Shown here in pieces: positions 26,855-35,538 of a DNA stretch of 35,861 nucleotides. The notes under the pieces are model-generated. The model saw only the letters and a program-made list of their open reading frames with translations, searched no databases and was not told the origin of the DNA. A program made the position numbers and the translations under genes. Numbering within the stretch: position 1 is the first letter of the stretch; each line of letters begins with the position of its first letter. Origin of the DNA: Pseudomonadota bacterium (lineage in GTDB: Bacteria > Pseudomonadota > Gammaproteobacteria > UBA1113); the NCBI GenBank assembly GCA_021781965.1, contig JAJXVU010000023.1, forward strand, positions 1 to 35,861, given 5' to 3'.

Positions 26855-29800
26855 TCAACCTCGACGCGAATAAGAAGGTCGCTGTCTATTATTATATTCT
26901 TCCTCGCCTTCAATATGATAATCGCTTGCCTGATCCAAATTGCCTTGACGCTGCGAATGGGGAGTTAGTGCAATTAATGCCTCCAATCGCTCGGCATTAG
27001 TGCTGTCTTTTGACGAAGTTTCAAGATAATAACTGCCCATTGCATCGGCAAGACCTTTGGCTTCGTCATAAGGAACAACTCGGTCGTTAACCAAATCGCA
27101 TTTCGTTCCTATCAAAATGACTTTTTTCTCTGATCCGGCATAGTGGGATACTTCACGCATCCATTTTTTTACATTATAGAATGAAACGCGATCAGTCAGA
27201 TCAAAACAAATAACAATGGTATCTGCTCCACGATGTGCTCCTCCGTATATATTTATAAATCGCTCTTGTCCACAGGTATCCCAAATTTGTACTCCAAATC
27301 TTTGCCCACAGACAGTCGCTGTGTGCAGTTTATAATCTACACCAATGGTTGAGATATACGAATCCGTATAAATATTGTCAGCCAATCGTAAAAGCAAACA
27401 GGATTTGCCCACACCGAAATCTCCTATCAGCAGTATTTTTTTGCGACTATCTGCTGCTTGCAATGGAGTATCTCCTGCTAAATGTCTCTCTAGAATGGGT
27501 TCATGATTAGGGTTTTGATTTACATTCACCAGATCGCTTAGAATATTATCGACTGTGTTCCTAGGTTCTCTGGCTTGGCTAGGTTCTGTAAAAAATGTGT
27601 TTAACCCTGAACGGACAGCACTCATAAACCGGGTTCCCATGCTATTGTTGGATGGTGGTATTGCAGGCCCAGATGTACTGCTGGGCAATGCTGCAGGCCT
27701 AGGTGTACTACTAGACGGTACTGCGGGCCTAGATGTACTACTGGACGATGCTGTAGCCCCAGATGTACTGCTAGACGATGATGATGATGCAGGCCTAGAT
27801 GTACTACTAAACGATGACGGTACTGCAGGCCCAGATGTACTGCTGGATGATCCTGAAGCTCCAGAAGAACTGCTCGACGATGACGAAAATCGCGTATAAG
27901 AAGTAGAGGCATGAACATTCTCAGTAGGCAAAAACGGTTCTTCATCAAAAGGAATAAAAATAGTAGCTATATTGTCCAACAAGACTAACATAGTGTCTGT
28001 TAAACTATCTATTTCCTGTTTAAATTCTCGAGATAAATTGTGACCCTCGTTAATCGAAATTTTTATCATTACCAAATAGCTGCGAAGCTCCCTTATCTGT
28101 TGTTCTTCACAGGCACCTAAACTAATCATAAGATTAATCAAGCTACCCATATTCAATAAGGTCTCTATTACTTCTGGATAACCAATTAATCGTTCATGTA
28201 ATGCTTGATGCTGAGACTGCAAAAGACCCAGTGGAGATTCATCCAACAGTTCTTTTTCTTTAGATTTATCTGACGAATCATCCGCTTCTTCTTTTCCTTT
28301 TGGAACTACGATAACATTATTTACTGCTGCTGAAGCACTAATAGAAACAATACTTAATTCAATATTAGACCGTTTGCAAATCTCGGTAAGAATTTCTCTG
28401 ATTATCTCATGTTCTGGTTTTTCAAGATTTTTGATATTTCCTTGATACACTTGACTATTAAGCATATACTGATAAATATGTTTTAAATACTCTATCAATT
28501 TTATATAGTCAACTCCAATTTCCGCAGCGATTTTGTCACACAGATCTTTGGCAGCAATGGGTACTGATTCTGATTGCGGAAATTCTGCGACTATTTTCTG
28601 TAATGCTTTTAACACGGATCTATATCGTTTTTCAAATTGTATAACGGGTAGTATAATTCTTGGATCATTAGAATAGAATGTCCCGCCTTCTGATTGGATA
28701 TAACAACCCTCTTGTTCCATTCGATCATAAATATTCTGCAGAACATCGGCCTTAGATAGATCCTTTCCAGCAGAACATTCTCCCAGAATAATTAACACTG
28801 CTGTTTTATTATCGGATGTATATTCGCTTCCATGCAAGAGCTGGCCTAAATCAACAGATTTTGCAATCAACAAAAAATTTTCTAGCTTTACAAGAAAATC
28901 AGCAGATTCTGGAACATTAAGCAACTTAAGCATATAAGTATAATATAATTCTTCAAGATTAAAGCTATCCGCATTAAGTTTTGAAAATTCTTCAGAACTA
29001 AGATTTTTCTCGAAAAACAACCAGATTTCTTTTTCTAAACCACTATCTCTCATGACTTTTGCTTGTTGAATGGCAATTGAAGCATAAATAATGGCTAGTT
29101 CCCGATTCTCAATCCACTGCGCTTCATTAGATGAATTGATAGAGATGGCTTGTTTATCATAATAAAGCTGTGCCATGACAAAAGATGCATAGGAATTCCC
29201 TTCTGCAGAAAATTTTTCTAATTTTGCAAAATTCGTTTTTCTGTCCTCTGTTATTGTAGCTAATGAACCTACTTTGCTGGTTACTGTATCTTGAATTTTT
29301 CTTATAATCGCATTATCTTGTTTTCTATCATATGAAATATAATATTTTGAACGATCTCCAAGCCTCACTCTAGTCACTGCGCTATTCTGTAGTTCAATAC
29401 AGATGTCTAACCGAGATGCGAATCTAGTCAACCGCAAACAGGCTGTATAATTTTTATCTACAATGAGCTGTTGCGCTTGTTGCTGGATTATCTTCGCCAA
29501 ATAATCTTTGCTCAATAATGCATTGTCCAAAGCATATTTAATCAGATTTCTTAGTTCTCTATATTGCTTGTAATGTACTGTAGTTAATAACCCCTGAATG
29601 GCATCTTTCAGCCCAGCTTTAAGAACATCGCCAAAAATATCTTTTGAAACTTCAAGTAAGACAATAACCTTTTTATCAAAACGGTCCTCTCTTGCAGCTA
29701 AAACAAAGAATTCTTTAAAGAAGCTATTAATGTTATCAACCGAAATTACTCCATTGTTTAGCAAGGATTTCATATTATTAACAAACACACCACTTTCTTC

Positions 29801-32800
29801 TTTCGAATGTTTTCTAACAAAAAACCTAGCCAGAGTGGGTAAATCGGCAATAAGTCTTTCTCTAAACTCATCTAACACCAGTGGAGGCATCATAGCAGCC
29901 ACTGTAACCAAGTCATTAAAATGTACGGGCTTAGGGTTATTTGGCTCTGGCGGTACAGCTAAAAAATGCAGCAATATTGCAGGATAGGTCTTTTCAATAA
30001 CTTCTTGAGGCAATGTATTCCAAAGCATCGATTCTAAATGGGGTCTTTTAGGATCAGGATCATTGATTAAGAAAAGCACTCGTAATTGATATGCAATAAT
30101 ATCTTTAAGCGCTTTTTTAACCTCTGCTGGACAAGCAGATATAGTCTTTGTTACATAAGGCCCAGCCAATTGTTTATACAGCTGAAGATAATCCATCTCA
30201 TCTTCGAGGATGTACTCAATTGCTTTTTCTGCATTTTCTTTTGATTCGTCATCATTTGAATAAAGTGTGCATGCTTGATAATGATAAATAAGCAAAGCAA
30301 GGTGATGTTGCGCATTACCCACAAAATTTCTTGTTGCTTCTGATACAATTTTAAGAACAAAATCTTTTATTTGTTCATTCATTAAAGCTGTATTAAACTC
30401 TTGGAGTACATGCTGTTGTTTAGCACGCTCTTGCTCAAGAATTAAATTAAAATGCAAAACGTAGGCTTGATACAATCGTCCCGGAGCTCCAGAAGAACAA
30501 GATGGATAATCTTTACGTGTTTGGCATCGTGCTTTATTATTTATATTATCTATATTGTGTCCTCTACGAATATCAACCAAAGCTTGTATGAAGGCATCAA
30601 GGCAGCCAGCTTTTTTAGCTATTTCATAACAATATCCTACTGTTTCGTCAAAGCCATCAAAATATGATTCATTATAGATATACTCAACATCATTTCTATC
30701 TCGCTTAAGCAGTCTCAATGCCGTATGATAGCGTGCGATCTTAATTTGCGCATCAGTCATTTTGGCCACCGCGGGATCTACTTTCCCGCCGAATTGATCT
30801 GGGATAAAATTGTCTCGTGCTGCTGGATTATCTAAAGCTCTAGCGTGCCCTTCTAACTTTACCAATTCGGTTTTAATATATTGCAGACATTCCTGATAAG
30901 ATTCTCTTGGGTTAATATCCGGAAATTTAGCTCCCGCTGTTTTCCATATTGCTTCCTTTGCCCCCTCTATATATGAACTTTCTCCAATATCTGCTTTTAT
31001 TGTAAGTACAATAGTTTGGTCTGCACCATTGCTTGCCTTCCAAATATCATAACTATGTTCACAATAGGCTTCTAATAAGAAATCAAATTCAAAAATTTTA
31101 GGCAGTTGATTATTTTTATAGGCATATAGCAATCCTATAATACGACGGCTATTTACAGACTGTCCGGATTTCACGGTCAAAGCATTATCGATTACAGACT
31201 TAAGTCCTTCACCATATTTATTTAAAATTTTTCTCAACAGAGATACATTGCTATACTCAATAGCCATTTTTGCAAAAATCTGAATATCTTTTTCCCCCAA
31301 AAGCTTTGCATCTAGGGCTTGTTCTAATATAGTGAATATCAACAGAGAATTATCATTGTTTTTGACAAGCATTTTTACAAGACGTTTAATATTCTCTACG
31401 CTCAGAAATTTCATCTTCATGCCTTCATCTAATAAAATTAATATCAATTGAGGTTGTTGAATTTCATTCTGTAGTATAAATTCAAAATTCAGTTTAAATT
31501 CATCACCTGAAAAGCCATTTCCTGACGACCTTTTAATTAACTCTGCAATGAGTAATTCATTTAGCTTAGGATGATTGACTTTATTTTTGAGAATAAACTG
31601 AAAAACAGACTTAAATTCATCTTGTGAAAAACATTTTTCCGACGATCTTTTTATTAACTCTGCAATGAGTAAATCAAGCAAACCATTTGCCACACTAGAA
31701 TAGTTAGAATAATGCCGCTCCTTAACACAACTGTTTAATAGTTTAAATAAGTTTTTTTCAACAAAAGCTTCTTCTTCTATTCTTGGGATGATAAGTGGAT
31801 TTTGGGTTGATCTGCATTTAAAGTACTCATTGACGAGAAGAAATAGTGTACCGTTCGATTCATAAACATAAAAAATATAAAATATTGCTAGATTGATATT
31901 GCAGTCTGAATGCTTTTCTGCAGCCTTGAGCAAATTGCTTACAACCACAGTGTTACAGCATTTTTCTTGTATCAGAATAATCTTAAAAATATCCATATGA
32001 TCTCTACAGATTTCCGCTAGAGAATCTAGATAGAATGGGTAATCGACGCTGTTTATGCAATAGATTGGAGTGGTCAAATAATTTACCCAAAATACTGGAT
32101 AGTACTCTTTTACAAAATCAATACCGCCTTCAGTATTTTTTATCCACTGCCATATTTTGGAATTATAAAAACCAGCATCAGAAATAGCGTTCTTAAGTAA
32201 AACCTCGAGCCATTCTTTTTTAAAAGTACTATCTTCAGCACAAGAAATGTTAGATAATAGCAAATCTAAAAATGGCTTAGATATTGCTCTCAACTCAATT
32301 GGATGAACCAATAATATCTTCTTGAGGATATACTTCATCATTTCAGTATTATTGTCTTTTAGCTTTAGCGCTAAGATAATGAGTATATCACGATTCTTTA
32401 CAAGTACCTCAGGCCTACTTTCTTGAGCTAATTTATCAATGACGGTATGATCATTTGATAGAACTTGGTGATATAACTGCATATCTGGAATTAATTTGCA
32501 TATAAGGTTCTGTAAATGTTCCTCAACAACAGAACGCTCAGCTGTTGAAAACCGCAATGATTGTTGCTCTATATTGGCAATAAATGTAGAATATTTCTCC
32601 AATTCACTGAACGAGCAATTTAACTTAATTATACTTTCTAATAATAGACCTAATATTTCATCTAAATTTTGTCCCGCAGTTTTATTATTGTAATGAATTT
32701 TGCGGAGAGAGCACATTGTATTGAATAAGCGTATGAATGTATTAAGAGGGACAGAGGGCATATCTCGTAATCTTTGGATCATTATATAAAATTGGGCATG

Positions 32801-32995
32801 AGGTATCTCTTTTCCTCCTGCGCTATTTTTTATTATGTAATTACCATAATTATAGTAACTGTTGTAAAGAGAACCATTACGTTCTATTTCAATAGATTGA
32901 TAATATGTAAAAAGGTCTTTAAGCTCTTTATTGCTGAAATCATTAGAATGAAACATATCAAATTTTTCGATATAGATATTTCCGTAATAAGACAT
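26855..32995 (-). CDS. Giant helical protein with C-terminal Rab/Ras-type small GTPase domain; candidate effector
   Basis: A 2046-aa protein. Residues about 1-1650 are mainly helical and AT-rich, with no overall match recognised. They include 39-residue tandem repeats at about 441-520 (two near-identical copies starting LLIAELIKRSS) and a Cys motif near 830 (DYPSCSSGAPGRL). A Sel1-like stretch follows later (GNSYASFVMAQLYYDK). A Ser/Pro/Thr-rich linker at about 1700-1780 is encoded by a minisatellite. Residues 1852-2046 are a full Rab-like GTPase: G1 GDFGVGKS (1858-1865), switch-I T1883 in STIGVDYK, G3 WDTCGQE (1905-1911), G4 TKCD (1964-1967), G5 ETSSK (1992-1996). There is no C-terminal prenylation cysteine (ends RPSYSRRG). 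GAGG lies 7 nt before ATG. Its promoter resembles that of the HAD gene. Transfer of the GTPase from a eukaryotic host is likely; secretion is inferred. Confidence 0.85.
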   Translation of the reverse strand: MSYYGNIYIEKFDMFHSNDFSNKELKDLFTYYQSIEIERNGSLYNSYYNYGNYIIKNSAGGKEIPHAQFYIMIQRLRDMPSVPLNTFIRLFNTMCSLRKIHYNNKTAGQNLDEILGLLLESIIKLNCSFSELEKYSTFIANIEQQSLRFSTAERSVVEEHLQNLICKLIPDMQLYHQVLSNDHTVIDKLAQESRPEVLVKNRDILIILALKLKDNNTEMMKYILKKILLVHPIELRAISKPFLDLLLSNISCAEDSTFKKEWLEVLLKNAISDAGFYNSKIWQWIKNTEGGIDFVKEYYPVFWVNYLTTPIYCINSVDYPFYLDSLAEICRDHMDIFKIILIQEKCCNTVVVSNLLKAAEKHSDCNINLAIFYIFYVYESNGTLFLLVNEYFKCRSTQNPLIIPRIEEEAFVEKNLFKLLNSCVKERHYSNYSSVANGLLDLLIAELIKRSSEKCFSQDEFKSVFQFILKNKVNHPKLNELLIAELIKRSSGNGFSGDEFKLNFEFILQNEIQQPQLILILLDEGMKMKFLSVENIKRLVKMLVKNNDNSLLIFTILEQALDAKLLGEKDIQIFAKMAIEYSNVSLLRKILNKYGEGLKSVIDNALTVKSGQSVNSRRIIGLLYAYKNNQLPKIFEFDFLLEAYCEHSYDIWKASNGADQTIVLTIKADIGESSYIEGAKEAIWKTAGAKFPDINPRESYQECLQYIKTELVKLEGHARALDNPAARDNFIPDQFGGKVDPAVAKMTDAQIKIARYHTALRLLKRDRNDVEYIYNESYFDGFDETVGYCYEIAKKAGCLDAFIQALVDIRRGHNIDNINNKARCQTRKDYPSCSSGAPGRLYQAYVLHFNLILEQERAKQQHVLQEFNTALMNEQIKDFVLKIVSEATRNFVGNAQHHLALLIYHYQACTLYSNDDESKENAEKAIEYILEDEMDYLQLYKQLAGPYVTKTISACPAEVKKALKDIIAYQLRVLFLINDPDPKRPHLESMLWNTLPQEVIEKTYPAILLHFLAVPPEPNNPKPVHFNDLVTVAAMMPPLVLDEFRERLIADLPTLARFFVRKHSKEESGVFVNNMKSLLNNGVISVDNINSFFKEFFVLAAREDRFDKKVIVLLEVSKDIFGDVLKAGLKDAIQGLLTTVHYKQYRELRNLIKYALDNALLSKDYLAKIIQQQAQQLIVDKNYTACLRLTRFASRLDICIELQNSAVTRVRLGDRSKYYISYDRKQDNAIIRKIQDTVTSKVGSLATITEDRKTNFAKLEKFSAEGNSYASFVMAQLYYDKQAISINSSNEAQWIENRELAIIYASIAIQQAKVMRDSGLEKEIWLFFEKNLSSEEFSKLNADSFNLEELYYTYMLKLLNVPESADFLVKLENFLLIAKSVDLGQLLHGSEYTSDNKTAVLIILGECSAGKDLSKADVLQNIYDRMEQEGCYIQSEGGTFYSNDPRIILPVIQFEKRYRSVLKALQKIVAEFPQSESVPIAAKDLCDKIAAEIGVDYIKLIEYLKHIYQYMLNSQVYQGNIKNLEKPEHEIIREILTEICKRSNIELSIVSISASAAVNNVIVVPKGKEEADDSSDKSKEKELLDESPLGLLQSQHQALHERLIGYPEVIETLLNMGSLINLMISLGACEEQQIRELRSYLVMIKISINEGHNLSREFKQEIDSLTDTMLVLLDNIATIFIPFDEEPFLPTENVHASTSYTRFSSSSSSSSGASGSSSSTSGPAVPSSFSSTSRPASSSSSSSTSGATASSSSTSRPAVPSSSTPRPAALPSSTSGPAIPPSNNSMGTRFMSAVRSGLNTFFTEPSQAREPRNTVDNILSDLVNVNQNPNHEPILERHLAGDTPLQAADSRKKILLIGDFGVGKSCLLLRLADNIYTDSYISTIGVDYKLHTATVCGQRFGVQIWDTCGQERFINIYGGAHRGADTIVICFDLTDRVSFYNVKKWMREVSHYAGSEKKVILIGTKCDLVNDRVVPYDEAKGLADAMGSYYLETSSKDSTNAERLEALIALTPHSQRQGNLDQASDYHIEGEEEYNNRQRPSYSRRG
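27666..27887. repeat. Coding minisatellite (30/36-bp units) in the Rab-fusion gene
   Basis: Seven consecutive units of 30 or 36 bp, each with a core like GGCCTAGATGTACTACTAGA, start at 27666, 27696, 27726, 27756, 27792, 27828 and 27858. Unit lengths are multiples of three, so the frame is kept. They encode variants of Ser(n)-Thr-Ser-Gly/Arg-Pro-Ala, the flexible linker just before the GTPase domain. Copy number probably varies among strains. Confidence 0.85.
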
Positions 32996-33334
32996 AATAA
33001 ACCTCGCTATAATAACTTATTGTATAATTTAAAAAATGCAGTAACTGATCTTATAATTTGGTCAGATTGTACTCCTTTAATATTAAGGAAATATTAACTT
33101 GATGAAAATTGCAGAAGATCATCTGGCTTGTTTCGAATACCGTTACTTATTCTGTGTTTTCGTATCAGATTTGTGAAACGGTATTCTCGCAATGACGGCT
33201 CACAGGGACTTATGTACTACGGCCTGGTCGAGATGACAATGATTTTTTTAGGTATTTTCAAATAATAACTTAATGTACCTAAAACCCACCATAACTGATA
33301 CAATACTCTTATTTGAACAAAAGTAGTACACGTT
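32996..33334. other. Intergenic region between the Rab-fusion gene and fhs
   Basis: Besides the PmrA-like promoter at 33066-33097, this stretch holds a 10-bp inverted repeat (GAATACCGTT at 33135-33144, complemented at 33177-33186, 32-nt centre). A second pair lies just before fhs (TTAGGTA with TACCTAA, about 33249-33290). TACAAT near 33300 could be a -10 for fhs, but no clear -35 was found. No gene is supported here. Confidence 0.45.
33066..33097 (-). promoter_or_regulatory. Promoter with PmrA-like direct repeat upstream of the Rab-fusion gene
   Basis: Minus strand: TTAATATT (33097-33090), TCC, TTAATATT (33086-33079), 7 bp, TACAAT (33071-33066). The two identical octamers have an 11-bp period. 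Over the 19-bp double repeat it differs from the site upstream of the HAD gene (4131-4149) at one base, and the distance to the -10 is the same. The predicted leader is about 64 nt. The resemblance to PmrA boxes of Legionella and Coxiella effector genes is from memory of that consensus. Confidence 0.72.
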
Positions 33335-35008
33335 ATGTCCGACAGCGAAATCGCCCAACAAGCTCATATGAAACCTATTATCGATTTGGCCCGTGAACAG
33401 TTGGGTATCCCAGCGGAACATCTAGACCCTTATGGCCATTACAAAGCCAAACTATCGCTAGAATACAGTGACAGCCTTCAAGAGCGTCCCAATGGGAAAC
33501 TAATACTGGTCACGGCGATCAGCCCTACGCCCGCTGGTGAAGGCAAAACCACTGCTACGGTGGGCTTAGGCGACGCTTTAAATCGTATAGGTAAAAAGGC
33601 TTTGATCTGTTTGCGCGAACCCTCTCTGGGGCCTTGTTTCGGCGTTAAGGGTGGTGCTGCGGGCGGCGGTTATGCGCAGGTAGTCCCTATGGAAGACATT
33701 AACCTACACTTTACCGGAGACTTTCACGCTATAGGCAGCGCCCACAATTTACTGGCAGCGATGATCGACAATCATATACATCAAGGCAACCACCTGAATC
33801 TGGATAGTCGTCGCATACACTGGAAACGTGTGATGGACATGAATGATCGCTCTTTGCGTAACATTATAGTAGGCCTGGGAGGAACCATGGACGGTTATCC
33901 TCGCGAAGATGGTTTCGACATCATCGCCGCTTCAGAAGTCATGGCGATTCTATGCCTTTCCACTACGGTCAAAGAATTAAAACAACGCCTAGGCAATATC
34001 CTAGTCGGCTATACGCACGATGGACAAGCCGTTTTTGCACATCAACTGAATGCGCATGGTGCAATGACCACCTTGCTGAAAAACGCACTGCGTCCCAACC
34101 TAGTGCAAACTCTGGAAAATAACCTAGCCTTTGTGCATGGCGGGCCTTTTGCCAATATTGCGCATGGTTGCAATACTGTCATTGCTACCAAGACTGCGCT
34201 GAAAATGACGGATTATGTAGTCACCGAAGCAGGCTTCGGTGCGGATCTAGGCGCTGAAAAATTTATCAATATTAAATGTCGTAAAGCTGGCTTGCAACCC
34301 GATGTGGTTGTACTCGTTGCTACCGTGCGCGCACTGAAATTTCATGGCGGAGTTGCCGTTAAGAATCTAACCGAAGAAAATCTGCACGCTTTAGAAGCGG
34401 GCTTTGTTAATCTGGAACGACACTTGTACAACATGCTGGAACAATTCGCTCTACCCTGCATCGTCGCTATCAACCATTTCGTATCGGACAGCGATGCTGA
34501 AATAACATTGCTGAAGAAAAAAGTTGAAGCATTGGGAACTACAGCCATCGTTTGCAAGCACTGGGCCGAAGGCGGCAAAGGCGCAGAAGCACTGGCTTAT
34601 GCTGTAGCCGATATTCTAGATCAAAGCACACAACCCAACTTTGATTTTCTTTATCCAGACGAGATGCCGTTGTGGGATAAAATCAAAACCATTGCGACCC
34701 GTCTTTATGGTGCTGTTGATATCTCTGCCGATGATAAGGTACGATTACAACTAGAGAAACTCAATGAACAATATCAGCATTATCCAGTTTGCATCGCCAA
34801 GACTCAATCGTCCTTTTCCGCCGATCCTTTGCTGAAAGGGGCCCCCTCAGGCCATATTTTACCTATCAGAGAAGTACGTCTCGCTCACGGCGCTGAATTT
34901 GTTGTGGTGATCTGCGGCAGCATCATGACGATGCCAGGCTTACCCAAGGTTCCCGCTGCAGAACTCATCGATATAGATGACAACGGCAAGGTTACAGGTT
35001 TATTTTAA
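33335..35008 (+). CDS. fhs: Formate--tetrahydrofolate ligase
   Basis: A 557-aa enzyme forming 10-formyl-tetrahydrofolate from formate, tetrahydrofolate and ATP, supplying one-carbon units for purines and formyl-Met-tRNA. The P-loop is TPAGEGKTT (residues 65-73). [40 protein letters not shown] sequence, DMNDRSLR and [14 protein letters not shown] are hallmark segments (quoted in parts from residues about 93-280). The length is normal for the family and the C-terminus [12 protein letters not shown] is intact. The start ATG 33335 has little ribosome-site complementarity. It stands alone, with no folate genes nearby. Confidence 0.96.
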   Translation: MSDSEIAQQAHMKPIIDLAREQLGIPAEHLDPYGHYKAKLSLEYSDSLQERPNGKLILVTAISPTPAGEGKTTATVGLGDALNRIGKKALICLREPSLGPCFGVKGGAAGGGYAQVVPMEDINLHFTGDFHAIGSAHNLLAAMIDNHIHQGNHLNLDSRRIHWKRVMDMNDRSLRNIIVGLGGTMDGYPREDGFDIIAASEVMAILCLSTTVKELKQRLGNILVGYTHDGQAVFAHQLNAHGAMTTLLKNALRPNLVQTLENNLAFVHGGPFANIAHGCNTVIATKTALKMTDYVVTEAGFGADLGAEKFINIKCRKAGLQPDVVVLVATVRALKFHGGVAVKNLTEENLHALEAGFVNLERHLYNMLEQFALPCIVAINHFVSDSDAEITLLKKKVEALGTTAIVCKHWAEGGKGAEALAYAVADILDQSTQPNFDFLYPDEMPLWDKIKTIATRLYGAVDISADDKVRLQLEKLNEQYQHYPVCIAKTQSSFSADPLLKGAPSGHILPIREVRLAHGAEFVVVICGSIMTMPGLPKVPAAELIDIDDNGKVTGLF

Positions 35009-35175
35009 TGGGTATCCCTCTCTACCTACTTACATTTTCTTTGCCCATGTTTCACTCAATACAAATAAAGGTTAATCGCTGATTGGCTCAGCTAGCTCTC
35101 AAATCTCTAATTCTAAAGATCGAGCAATAGTAACTATCTTTTCATGCAAAGATGGGTAAGCGGTAAATAATCCTT

Positions 35176-35535
35176 TCAATTACCCACATTTTTTGCCAAG
35201 TGAAAGCCAAAAGCAATATCTGCTAGCCTGTTAAGTCCTCTCCACATAACCAGATTCCCAGGAGGCGGATCGGATACTCGTGCTAAATAACTGCCGAGCC
35301 TTGCTATCTTAATAATATAATGAGATAAATTTTTCTCAGGGCTTCTTAAGTTTTTTACTAATAGATCTAAAATACCTATTTCCATTTCAGTCAATGGCAA
35401 CTTTGGCAGAGCATCTTGGCAAACGCTATTAATCATAGTCATCCAAAAAATTCTCCCACTTAAAATGCAATATATCGCTATTAGCTTCGTCAACCTCTCT
35501 GCTGCTCTTAGCTTTGAATATTCCGCTTTACACCC
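35176..35535 (-). pseudogene. C-terminal remnant of an IS4-family (Tn5-type) transposase
   Basis: About 119 codons, from GCKAEYSKLRAAERL through LIAIYCILSGRIFWMTM to the end IARLGSYLARVSDPPPGN, VMWRGLNRLADIAFGF, TGA. This is the usual C-terminal third of IS4-family transposases. The DDE catalytic region, including the catalytic Glu that normally lies just before the GCKAE segment, is missing. The frame is closed upstream by TGA at 35536-35538 and has no proper start, so it cannot make an active enzyme. It begins right behind the stop codon of the Thr-Pro repeat gene, suggesting insertion followed by deletion. No inverted-repeat ends of the element were identified in the 167 bp between it and fhs. 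Confidence 0.8.
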
Positions 35536-35538
35536 TCA

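Noticed and set aside
27666..27887. CRISPR-like array
   Set aside because: Units are contiguous, with no unique spacers, and keep the reading frame of a coding repeat. The same holds for 35693-35808.
27555..27948. Open frames antisense to and out of frame with the Rab-fusion linker (Asp/Leu-rich and His/Leu-rich products)
   Set aside because: They are by-products of the in-frame minisatellite; the real frame continues through into a complete GTPase domain.
35009..35175. Inverted-repeat end of the IS4-type element
   Set aside because: Only a 7-bp TGGGTAA/TTACCCA pair near 35153-35185 was found, which overlaps the transposase stop and cannot be matched to a partner end.
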